This document shows positions 47,801 through 60,700 of a stretch of 64,000 nt of DNA, piece by piece. Where the stretch lies: contig NC_045143.1 in NCBI RefSeq assembly GCF_008831285.2, positions 21,828,302 through 21,892,301 on the forward strand, read 5' to 3'. A program made the position numbers and the translations under genes. Below the pieces are notes generated by a model, which saw only the letters and a program-made list of their open reading frames with translations, was not told the origin of the DNA and did no database searches. Position 1 is the stretch's first letter. Every line of letters begins with the position of its first letter. This DNA comes from Nymphaea colorata (lineage: Eukaryota; Streptophyta; Magnoliopsida; Nymphaeales; Nymphaeaceae).

Positions 47801-50800
47801 CAACCCCTTCATGTAGCAACCTATTTTTAAATCATGCCATCAGATTTTGTCCTCCATTTAAAAATGAAAGAATGGTTATGCATAGTTTGTTGAACTGTAT
47901 TGAAATATTAGTCATGAAACCTAATGAGTTGTCGACAATGAGTTGGATCTATATGATAATTTTATATGTCACAAGAATAAGTACAACCTTTTGAAACACA
48001 ACAACCATGCATCTAAGTATTAAACCACAAATTTTAATTTACGTTTTATTTGTTATTTATTTGTTGTTTTTCATAGAATCATAATATTTATTTGTTATTT
48101 ATTCGTTGTTTGGATTTCTAGTGGAGTAAGGGTGATTGCCCAAACCTTAGAAATTTTACAACCAAAGTTCTCAGTTAGACGGGTAGTGCTAGTGGATATG
48201 AAAGAATTGGAGTGTTTTCCAACATATTCACAGTAAGAAGAGGATAGGATGGAACATAAAAGATTGAATGACCCTATTTATATTCAATATAATATGAGGT
48301 TCAACAAGAAAACATACATCTCAATTTGATTGTATCAGCTTGGACAACTTTGACATGCTAGATTCTGGTTGAAGAAGAACCAACTGCAATATATGATGAG
48401 GAGAATATTCAGTGGTTATATATTGAAAGAGCAGGAGATGCTGATGAAGGAAAGCTTCAATATGTTAGTGAGGACATTCAATTTGAAGAAGATGCTTCAA
48501 ATGAGAATGTGAATGAAGATGCAGATGGGAATGAAGGTGGAGATGATGAGTTGGAATATTTTCATTTGTTATTCACTTTGAAGCTTGAACAATTCCATAT
48601 GTGACTTATTCCTTGAGGTGTTATGGGTTATACTTATGACATTAAAATATGTTATATTAAATGCCTAAATTGATGAATGCTCATAGCTATATAAGCCTAT
48701 ATTTATGCATGACGTGCTTTTTTTTCTAGAGAACATATTTTTCTTGTTTTTCCATATTCTATATGTTTTCTTATTTGTTGGATTTTTTCAATTATAAAAG
48801 TTATATACATTTACGAGATCTTATGAGTTATTACGATACAACGTACCTATTATGGCACACACTTTACAACACTGATTCTAACCGTGCATGTGAATGCATT
48901 TTTAATGATTTAACAATCTTTGCAACTTTCAGTTCCACTGTTTCTTTGATTTCTCAGTTTTGAATCTGACTTTGTAGATGACAACAGGGGTCTCAAATGG
49001 AGTGTTCCTGCAATTACATGGTGGATAATTGTGCTGTCAGCTCTTCTTGTTCTGTGGATAAGCATGGTTTTAATGCCAGTTCTTCCATCAGTCATGATAT
49101 TGTTGATTCGGTTGCAATGAATCAAAAAGTAAGCTTTTTCTTGTTTTCTATCTTCTATTTTTTTAAGACTTTCCAGTGTCAAGTTGCTGCAGTTGTTGAC
49201 TATGGGCAGTACTAAAGTATACAGTTTTCTGGTCTATATTTCTTATTTTCTACTTTGAGTTGTGACCATTATAAGTTGATCATGCATTCATAACTTCATC
49301 TTAATTTGATTAGTGTTCTGGCTTTTCCTGCATGCACCATTTCAGTAAATTATGATTTATCATTTATCAGTGGGAGCTTTCTGCTTTTATATTATTTCAG
49401 TTGGCAATTTCTCTTATCACTGATTGTTCTAATGTATAGGTAAATTCTCCACCACGTTCTTGGTTTGATCCATCATTTCAATTGGACGTTCCCTTAATGG
49501 ATGTTGACAAGGTGTAGTTTTTTTGCTAATCACTCTATGCTACAAAGTACAAACTAGTTTTTATTTTTTTAATCATTAACAATTGCCAAGGTAGTCACTC
49601 TTTACGATGGAAAAATGTGTTCCTCTATAAATGCTTTCATGGCTAGCTAACTCACCGAAATTTACCAGTATTCTGGTGAATGACCAATCTTAATGTGCTT
49701 TTCAATGATCTAGTTACATAAAGTATCTGCTTCCCGGGCATGGAATTATCCAATCTTCCTGCAGGCTGCAACCTTGTTGCCTGTTGAAGGTTGTGATGTT
49801 TAAGAGATCATTGATGGTTTGCTCATTCTTCTACTTCTCATTTATTCTACCACAATATAATTTTCTCTCTTACGGCTTTTCTAGTGAGTTGGGACAGTCC
49901 ACTTTTGTAGATTATCTGTATTATCCAGAAGTTGTCATTTTGATTACACTCCTGATGTTTAAGAGATCATTGATGGTTTGCTCATTCTTCTACTTCTCAT
50001 TTATTCTACCACAATATAATTTTCTCTCTCACTGCTTTTCTAGTGAGTTGTGGACAGTCACTTTCGTAGATTATCTGTATTATCCAGAAGTTGTCATTTT
50101 GATTACACTCATATTGGCTGGAATTAGTGTGTGACTCGTTTTGTCACTAAGATGCTAGTTGCATAAGGCATCATATTTTATGGCAAAACAAGGACATAAA
50201 ATGGTAGTGATTACCATAAAATGTTTCTGATATGTGGCAGAGCCTAGACTGGCTGTGGTTTCTTGGAATACCATATGAATGACATTTTTCTGGTCACTTT
50301 TCAACTTTGCTAATTAATGAAATTTGGCCGAAGTGTGAAGAAAGGAATCATTTTAGGTTCTCACATGCTTCTGAAAGCAACCTGCTGGAGGATAGTTCTT
50401 CCTGCTTATATCAACCAGTGTCACAAAAAATACGAAAAAAATGTGATAAATTAAATTGCTGTCTAAAATTTAAAAAAAGGCGTTCTTGTTTAAAATTGTG
50501 TTTTTTTCGCTTTTTTTCATTTTTTCATGTTTTTTTTTAATGCCAAACAGTTTGAAGCTATCTCCATGGAAGGATCCCTGTATACAGATTGCAATCTGTG
50601 AATCAAGATATACGTATTAACCAGATCTCTGTTGAATTGGCCTCCACCCTCCACACATTTGTGTAACGTATTTAACTAACTCCACTGATTGGATGAAAGC
50701 CATATCCTGGCACAGTCAGCAGGGTCTAACTCCTCCAAAATCGGCTCCAATATGTGTCCTTAAGGAAATCTAACACGGCCCGTCAGTGTGATCATTCCAG

Positions 50801-53800
50801 TCATGCTTCTTGACTTCCCACCTTTGCTGATCCCATAAACAGCAGTCTTCACTCCACTATGCCAAACAGAAGCTACCTGAAATGCATGTATCTTCCTGTT
50901 CCATAGCAGGCCAGTTGCGAATCTGCCAAATGTTCCATATTACCAGGTCAGAGGATAATCTCCAGCATTTGGCAAGCCAATCCTTTGTACCTGAATTTTC
51001 TCACTAATCAGATCCATGTTGTTGTGGGAGCTTATATTTAAATAAAATGTGATCTGCAGTTTCTTCATACCTCTTACATACAAAACATTTGTTGGTCATG
51101 GCCCATCCCCTATATTTCTGAGTTTCTGAGGTCAGCAATCTACCAGATGAAACATCCAACAAGAACCGGTTAGCTCTATTGTGCCCTTTAAACCAAACCC
51201 GTTTCCTCCATTGGCTACTTTCATAGTGCCTTCTAACCTTCTCAGTTCTTCAAATATCAAAATATGAAATATTTTCTAAGATATGACTATGACCATAAAA
51301 AAGCAGTACATCTTCACCATCCCTCAAGAGTGGTCTATCCATTCTATTCCTCTGGAGCAAGTTCTAGAAGTTTAGTCAAATTGCCAGATCTGAGCAATTA
51401 AGTATCTCAAGCAGCTTGCAAGTTCCATAGTCCTCACCGGTGATCAAGGAGTATCAAGTACTCTGCATCCACTTGTCTTGCCAAATTTTGATGTTACCCT
51501 TTCCTAACAGCCACATTGTATCCTTCTTGGTCTTCTCTCATCCCCATCTGATGCTTTTGAACACCCATGAAGCCTTGCCATGTTATTCCAAAGTTCTCTT
51601 ATGTTTGTTAAAAGCTTTTATCGCATCTTAGTGCATTTGACTTCTGGAGTTCCATACTTAAGGATTACTTGTTTCTAACAATTAGTTAGTTAAGCCTTGG
51701 AGTAGTGTAATGTTTTAAGTTGTAAAATTACTGTTGAAATCATTGAGAAAAAAGCAAAAGAATCGATCTTCATTATCCCTAATCTCTACTTAAATAGAGA
51801 TTAGTGAAAAATTACAAAGTAGTCTAGCATGTTTCAAAAAAAATTAAAGAGTATTACCAGCTAATAAATATTTCAACTTACCACCACAAACTTACAAATA
51901 TTTCTCTCAACTCTCCCCCTGAAGTTGGAGCGTAGGTATCTATCAGTCTTAGTTTGTCACAACTTTTAGAAAGATAGAGTTAGCAACTGGCTTGGTGAAC
52001 ACATCAACCATGGTCTTCTATTCATTATCACAGAATCACAAGATTTTCGAAAATCTTGCAATATTGACAGGGAAAAACAAGTAAAACAAAAATATCAAGA
52101 AAATCTTGGCAAAATTGAATATCTTGGCGATTTCTTGTGATTTTTTCACAATTTTTTGATGATTTTTTCACTTTTCTATTAGTTTCTCATTTATTTTATA
52201 TTTTTAATTTTTAGGAGGCTTTTTTATGGCTGCTAGCTGAAGACGACCATGTCAGGCTGCTAGGATCAATATCAGGCTCGTTTGATACTTAGACTGATCA
52301 AGGGCACTTACCTCTCAAGAACAAACTGATGGGGAATCATAGGAAGGGCCCTGGAATTGAATAGATGACTACAGAAGAACCAAAGTAGGAACATAAGGAA
52401 CAAACTCTAGTGGAAAAGGGAGAATTGAAAGAGGAAAATGAACGAGACACCTCAGAATCAACTGTAGCAATGGGACGAGAAAAGTAAGATTGTGACTCGA
52501 AGAATGTAACGTCTGCACTAACATACTCTCTTTTGGAGATAGGATCAAAGCATATGTATCCCTTTTGATTTCTGGGATAACCTATAAACACACATTTGAC
52601 AGCCTGAGCAACAAGTTTATCTTTGTTTGGTCCCAATATGTGTACAAAACAAACAGAGGCAGAAATCTTAGGAGCCATGTGAAACAATGGACGTCTAGGA
52701 TAGAACACTTGAATAGGGACTTGGTCATCCATGGATGATGATGGCATGGTGTAACTCCAACTGGCCAAGGTAAGTAATAGATGCCCCCTTCTTCACGACC
52801 TCCACCAATCGTCTTTCCAGTCGATAATTCGTGAGAAATTCCTCACCGTATAATACCCATACACGATATATATGACAACAGTATGATGAAGTCATTAATA
52901 CGATTATGTTTCTTTTTGGTTCTGATTTTTGAGGTTGCTTACATGATGATAACTTTCATGGTAATGCTGTTCATATGATGGACCTACGATCAGGTCAAAC
53001 AGGGTATTTTGTTTCTGCACAGAGCATGTTGCTACAAAATTCTTTATATGGTCCTTTCACTATTAAGGTTTAGATACTAAACATAATGCTTAGGAATTGA
53101 AAGAGATTTAGCTCTTTAATATTCATTGATGTGTCCATAAGATGTGCTTTAACTTGTTTAAGCCATCATAATGAGCTAAAGAAAAAATTATCCCTTAGAA
53201 AGAGGAACCTGAGGGATTTGGGACAAAGTCATTGGAGTTATTGTCTTCAACTACCTGTAGCTTAATTTTTGTGTTGCTTTTTTTCTTGAAAAGAATAGGC
53301 CACCAATAGTCATCTATTTCAGTTAAATTAATCTCTTTATTTTGGTACTATATCTCACCCGGTCATCTTTATTGACAAAATTTGTTGATTCTACCGGGTT
53401 TGGTGGCTGGTAGGGCTGCACACGAGCCGAGTTGAGCTCGAGCTTGGCTCGAGCGGCTCATTTATTGACAATGCCTTACTTTTTAGCTGGCTATGCATGG
53501 GACGACGTGGGGAGGAGAGCGTATTGGGAAAAGAGAAAAAGGGAAGGAAATGAAGACGTGGGGAGGAGAAAAGGAGAAAAAGGGGCGTGTTGGGAAAAGA
53601 GAAAAAAGGAAATGACGATGGGGGAGGAGGAAGCGTGTTGGGAAAAGAGAAAAAAGGAAAGAAAAAAATTAATGAGTGGTGAGGAAAGAGAAACGTGGGT
53701 GAAGAGAGGGAAAAAAGGAGGGAAATTAGGAAATTTAAAAGGGTGAAGAGAGGAAAAAAAAGGAGGGAAATTAGAAAATTTAAAAGGGTGAAGAGAGGGG

Positions 53801-56800
53801 AAAAAAGTAGGGAAATTAGAAAATTTAAAAACGAGTTTAACTTTCAGCTAATTGATTTAATATAATGAGTCGAGTCGAGTTTAAACGAGTCGAGTTCTTG
53901 CAACTCGAACTCGACTCGTTTATTGATTTCGAGTTTAACTTTCAGCTCGAACTCGACTCGTTTATAAATGAGTCGAGCTCGAGCCGAGCTTTTGCGAGCG
54001 AGTTCGAGTCGAGCCCGAGTTGGCTCAACTCGTTGTGCAGCCCTAGTGGCTGGTACCTTAAACTTGAGGATAATGAAACATTTATATGTTGGAACTACTA
54101 AATGATAATTGTTTCTCTCATCATACACTCTTTTCCTAGATATCAAACTAATAATGTGTTGATTTTGTTATTCTATTTGTGAAGGTACGGTGTGTCATAC
54201 GAAGTATTGTTAGAGATTGGACTGTAGAAGTAAGTGCCTGTCTACTTCATTGATATTTCTAGATTGTCCTTGGAATCAAACGTCTGGTGTTTTATTCTGT
54301 TTCTTTTCTTCACAGGGACAAAGAGAGCGTGACCAGTGCTATAAGCCTATTCTTGATGAGCTAAATCGACTTTTTCCTGATCGCAGCACCAGTAGGTGTG
54401 TAATTTCATCAGTTTGATGGACCGCCAAATCAGATATAGCACTCGTTCGATGTACAGCTTTTCCTTGACTGGCTTCTTCAACTTTCCATTGACAGATATG
54501 AAACTACATATCAATTTTATTGATTCATATCTGTAGAATTTAATTTTTTTGTTGTGTGGGGGATCAGTGAAATTGGGACTTTAAAAGCTATTATGAGTTT
54601 TACCAAGGACAATCTTGTTTCTTAATTGTGTCTGGTGAAAACTTTGCTGAGACATGCCCAGAACAATAGGGTGGGGTTGTACAATAACTTAATTGAAGAA
54701 AAACTTGATTTAATTTGGCCAGCATCATATCATCTAGAAAAGGGAGGATCTGTGGTGCAGGGACGTTTATCTGCTTGCTAATAATGTTGTGTTTTTTCTT
54801 ACAGGGTTGTTCTTTGTCCTTTTATGTGCTTAACAAAACCTGAACTAACAATTTTGAAAGTAGCCATGACTAGCCAAGAAGAGGATCTCTTCTTTTAAAT
54901 TGAAAGAAAGCGGCCAAATCCAATTTATGTGATGCCAAGTCCAGGGTTAGCAGTTATAGTAATTAGCTTGTAAAAATGCAACTTTAGTTACTAAAAATGA
55001 AAAAATGACCTGATAAATATCCTGAATGAACAGTTTATTGATGGATTTCCCAGTGACCCTTAGACAGCGATGACCTGATTTTCCTCTTTCAGGAAAAATT
55101 CTCACAGCTTGGTAATGCTAATATACAGTTTTCCTTCATTCAAACTTTATCTTACATGTATAATTGTCTCTTTTTGTGCTTGCGGAACTATTACTATTGG
55201 AAAGTGAAACTTGCAATATTGTGGTACAAACTGCACATGCTTATGTTCAGGGTGGTCCTGTTCTTTTCTATCATATGAGATATGAGATGGCAGCTTTCTA
55301 ACATCTGCTGCACTTACCCATTTTGAAGTTGTTCTTGTTTTGGCTGTTTGTACATCTAGCAAAGTCCGCAAAAATGGAGTCTCCAAACAGGACTATGCGA
55401 CATATGAACCAAACAATGTATTCCTTTTATGACTGATGGCTCCATATCCATATTTGCATATTCTATCTTCCTTTCTCTTGGTAGTCTGTCGCCCTGGCTT
55501 GGATGGGTTTAGTAGTTTAGCAGCACTCCGGACTTAAGATGGTTCATATGTCTGTTGTACTTGAGATGCTTATATGTTGAGATGAAAGGGGTGAAAAACT
55601 TAATCCTAGTTTGGAAGACGTAATAGTTATTTACAGAACCTATTTGGGTTGCTACCCTTAAGGCCTTAACTTCTTGAAGTTCTCTCGTATTGTTTGAAAC
55701 TTTTGGTCAGTCTTTAACATCACTTTCTCTAAATCTATCTGATGCTGGAGCTCGGCCAATCTTGATTTCTGTTCTGTAAATCAAACCCTTATGTATACTT
55801 GTGCATTTATGTTCAGCCCACCTAGTTGCTTAGTGCCCGGTGCTGGACTTGGAAGGCTTGCCTTGGAGATATCCTGTCTTGGTATATAACCCGTTTGCAA
55901 ATTAATGACTTTTTATGCTTTTGATCTATTCAGGCACTGATGGAAGAAATTTTCTGCTGACAGGATTTATAAGTCAAGGCAATGAATTCTCATATTACAT
56001 GATGATATGTTCAAGCTTTATTCTTAACCAGTAAGATAGCCTCATATTTCTTTCTACCTGTCATATGTATCATATCGGTAAAATTTATCTGTTGTGGGGG
56101 TCTTTTAAAGTCTAAAAAGGTTTACTTTTTTAATCATGTGTGTGTGCACATACAAGTTTTCATGCATGCATCAACATCAAATGCACGTGTGGTTTTGCGT
56201 GTGTGCTTGTAAGTTGACCGATGTGTCCTCTTCTGGTTTAAGCACTCAGAGGGCAAGGGAATGGACAATATATCCTTGGATACATAGCAATTGCAACTCA
56301 CTTTCAGACAGTGACCAGCTTCGTCCTGTTGAATTTCCTGATCTTCATCCTGCAAGGTACTCAGGCTTTTCATTTGTAGCAATGTCTCATTTCTTGTCTT
56401 TTCTTGACCGTTCCTTGAGGGTTAAGTGTGTTGCCAAGGAATCTAAAATACCCATCTATAATCACTTTGAGAAGACATTGGGATACCCATTTAAGATAGT
56501 TCTTGAGTTTAACTTCTAATTCGAATAGCACAATTAATTCCAAGCATTATAGGATAATCTAGGCAAGTGTACCAAAATTTTGGATCATGGACTCCTGTAG
56601 TTAACTTGACGAGGTCTCTCTGGGACTCTTGCCATGTTGTCTGAGCTCTGAACCAAAATTCTCTACCAGCCAAATGGTAACCTATCATGTAGGTGCAGGT
56701 ACAGAGGTCGACTCAGCTGCAGATATGAAAAATAGTCCAGACCAAACGAGACATGGCTTGGACATGGCTGATTCATATTTTGTACTTTTTTGTATATTTT

Positions 56801-56822
56801 GGTAATGTTTGTTTATTAATTC

Positions 56823-56877
<55 letters not shown>

Positions 56878-57735
56878 CCAATGTTAGTTGCCAGATGGCT
56901 AAAATTTGAAAAATTCTTGGTTAAAAATGGCGATAATTTGTCATATAAACCACCATAAGTTGTTGCTGCTTCATAAACCATGGCTAATATGAATTTTGTG
57001 ATTTTTTTTTTTGCAACAAATTTTAAAATTTTAACCATCCAGCCACATTAGGCACACAACATCATTGAATTCTTACATTCACTGTTGTGTAATGTCCATA
57101 CCCTTTCCTGAATATGTGTACTAAAAGGGAAATTTCCTTCATTGGAACTCACAATGTCCACGTTGCTTCAGGGGAAAATTCCTGATTCTTGAGCCCTCTC
57201 AACAATAGGTTTGTCCTTTGCTTTCTGCACCTGGAAGGACAACCTGGGCTCTGGTACCAATCTGATGCAGTGGTTAGGGTTAGCAGCTTGGCTCTAATCC
57301 CGCAACAATGTACAAATCTAGTGAAGAACAGGAAAGCAAATTGAAAAGAAAAGAGACACAAAGGAAAGCAAAGTAAATTTAGTTTTTTTGATTAATCAAC
57401 TTCTCTAAGTACAAATGAATTACCCATCCATCTAAGTGACATAGGTACGGTTATGACAATGCGGGCACAAGGACAATAATGTTGAAAAATGGGTACGGTA
57501 GGGCACAAGCAAAATCTATTATATTTGGAAGTTTTTTAAAAGAAATGCAAGTTTTCTTATATTTATTTGCAAGTTTTGAAAATTTTAAATTATTATTTGT
57601 AATATAAGACCTCTTTGAAAGGGGGTCGCGGAAATTTTATAAAAGAAAAACTAGAAAAAGGAGGCAAAGGGTTTCAACATAAACCATTTGCCCCAATCTC
57701 CCTTGCTATATGCTTCATGCTTCCACCACGTTCCT

Positions 57736-57794
<59 letters not shown>

Positions 57795-60700
57795 TGCGCG
57801 CGCATGTCTGAAAACGTTCTGAAGATACGCTTTCATGGTTCCGCACATATACATCTCCTTCTGTCTCTATCTATCTAAAAACCCTGTCTCCTTTGGTTGA
57901 AAGTCTTCTCTCCCTAAATCGTTCCATCTCCAGCTCTCCAATAGATTCTGGGACTCAGTCGGCTATCTTTTTCTTCAATTCACAAGAATTTGTTTTGCAA
58001 TTTGAGAAACGTGCCCGGATGTGTTCCCATTGCCATACTGCTGTGTCGGCATACTGACATGGGTACATGGGCAAATTTTTCCGTACCCCTGTTACCTAGG
58101 TGCGAAATAAACAAATCAAATAACATGGATCCAATATAAATTCAATATAAAATGAACTGCTCCTGCATCAAAATATCTTTGTAAAAGTGGTTGTGAGATG
58201 AGCCTCTCTATCAGGCTGACAAGTGAAGTGTGGTCAAACCACAAATCAGCAAATTTTGTTCTGCTGTCCATCTCGCAGTGACCCTATCACAGCTCCCTAC
58301 GCCACAAACATGCTCTTCTGTCACTCCTTCCACCCCCAAGAACCCTGAATCTTATGCTGTCAGTCTGGACCAAGTTAGCTCTTTACCTTACTAATTTGCT
58401 TGAATTTACTCTATCTTCCAAAAGGCTAATCAGTATTGAGTTAAGAAAGTTTCAGCTTATTTTTGCCTTCACTGCCTTTACCTGCATTGCACCTAGACAT
58501 AACATAATGCCCTGGTTGCCAGCATATTCATTGTTGATGAATCTGTTCCTCTTATCATTGAACTTGCCAAGGAGGATGATAACAACTATGAAATAAGCTT
58601 TTGGGATATCTGTCTCAGATGTCAGATAAGAAGCTATGCTGCTTTATGCCATGCTATTAGTGAATTTGGAACCAGGATTACCTAGTCCTTATTAACAGTT
58701 GTGATGTATAAAACATTTAATTTTGTCTTCATGTTTCAAAACCTCTGTTTTGTAATTTTGATACGTTTGTTCCATAAAATTTGATAAATGGAGACAATAT
58801 CCTGAAGAATTTAGATTTTAATAATGCTCTTTCATTGTGAGACTGTATTTCCCATTAGCAAATACTTATAGAAAATTTCAAGGACCTTTGGACCTAAAAC
58901 AATGGCAATGATATTCAGAACAACATTGCAGTGTTTTTCATTCTTTTGAAGCCTCTCTACTATGGAAAGATTACTAATGGCGAACAATATTTGTTTTCTA
59001 ACAATAGCTTTACATTTTTATTTTTCTGTTCATGTGCCCCTTGTTGTTTACTGCATGATTATGATTATGGTACCAAAATACGATTGTTGTGGCAATATTT
59101 TGTGTGAACTGTGTAAATCTAATCCATTGCTTGTATGCCTTGTTAAGATGGTCAAGCATTTTATTTTCCAAATGTCTCCTTAATTCCATGAATTTATATA
59201 TATGCATCTATTTTTCTTTGTCCCCTGCTGAAGAAGGCCTAGCTTCTCATCTCTGACTGTCCGGATCTCTTTGAAACTGACATTGGTGTCAGGAGTCCAC
59301 ATTTACTGTCTAATATCAGTAAATCCAATCTGTTCATAAACAGTGCAGGAATAACTGAGGGTTTCTCAATGTGTGCTGGAGATTTCGTTGAGGTCTACAA
59401 TGAACCCAGCCAGGAAGGTACAAAAGCAAACTTCTTGTACAGGAAATTGGCTGGTGCCTGGTAGTTGACTATTTATCTCAATAAAGTATAGTTGTTTACC
59501 ATGTCCAACGCACATCAGAATAGCATGCATGTAGATTATAGCTCCACCTATGAAACCGTTTCATTGTAAAATTGCTGCCATCGCATGACATGCAATCTAG
59601 GCCACTTTTCTTTGTTGAAGCTGTCTTATAGATGCATCTATTCCACAGTCAAGTGTAATTACCTAATTGAAATGCTGGTTCTTATGTGCTTCCTTGGTTG
59701 TTGAACTTTAGTTTCATTCTAACAAATACAATGAGCAAATGTTTATTATGAAAACGTTGCAGCATATTGGAAAATGACTCTTGTTTCAAATGAATGTAAA
59801 AAGTGATTTTCTAAATTTCAAATTAAATGTTAAAATTTACTTGATCCTTCCTAGGAATGGTATTCTTGATAGAAAAGCTTTATTTGTTCTGGAACAAGCT
59901 CCAAGGGTAGGTATCATCAGTTGCTTAATTTTGGATTCAGATCCTGTTATACAGATAACAACTCTTTTCACAAAAGGAACTCATGCAGGTGTTATTGTCC
60001 TCTCATGTTATATAGGATCCTCACTGGTAGTGATAGACAAACAGAGGATTTCGTAAAATATTCGATTCAGGGTTTCTGACTTCCTTTCTTTGAACTGAAT
60101 TTGCATATTCTCTTTGTGGATATTTTCTACCTTAAACTAAATTTGCTTGGGGCATTATTGGAAGATTGCGTGTCTGAGTCTCTGAGATGATAAAGTAGTT
60201 GAGACATCAAAGATTCATGCGATGAAACAATGATGAAAAGTTGTTGGATAAAACCACTCCATATCGATCACTAATTGAACCCTATCTTATGCTACAATTA
60301 CACGATTCTTCTCTTCTTATTATGGGGACAACGGTTAAATGATCTTCCTAGGCTTTGTTGTGGGGTTTTTTGACTTTTTCAACTAGGTCTGCTAGCTTTC
60401 TAACTAAATTGTTGATGATGTTCATGACACACAAAAATTTGTGTGGCACTTAATTCTCTAACTGTAACGTGAATCAATAAATCACTTATTCATGATTGTG
60501 AGACTCACAGAACAACATGCATTATACAAGCATTTTACAGACATTTAAGATTCAATTTTTGTATAAATGGTAGAGTGGAGAAGCCAGAATGCTTCAAAGT
60601 CAAACTCTTTAAACTAACTAATTAGGTCCAGAAATAGTTAGATTTCATAAGGTTTTACCAATACATGATAAGATAACCTCTTTGTTAGGGTGTACAACAT

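Larger units (their letters stand above)
51732..52790 (-). mobile_element. Ty1/Copia remnant with internal deletion, intron 7
   Basis: On the minus strand: the end of integrase (52337-52768), a gap lacking reverse transcriptase, the tail of RNase H (DVFTKPVANSIF, then KLRLIDTYAP, about 51,926-52,015), the purine tract CAGGGGGAGAGT at 51910-51921, and an LTR 51732-51909 (minus strand TGAGAG...TTTCAACA). The element is truncated upstream of the integrase end and deleted for most of RT. Confidence 0.78.

Noticed and set aside
49784-50134. 116-codon ORF with an internal 53-residue repeat
   Set aside because: Created by the in-frame 159-bp tandem duplication within an intron; no sign of a start context or a conserved domain.
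53432-53746. 104-codon Lys/Glu-rich ORF
   Set aside because: Purine-rich tandem DNA inside the non-autonomous MITE.
57615-57878. ORFs across the CT microsatellite
   Set aside because: Ser/Leu and Arg/Glu runs are direct translation of (CT)n/(GA)n.
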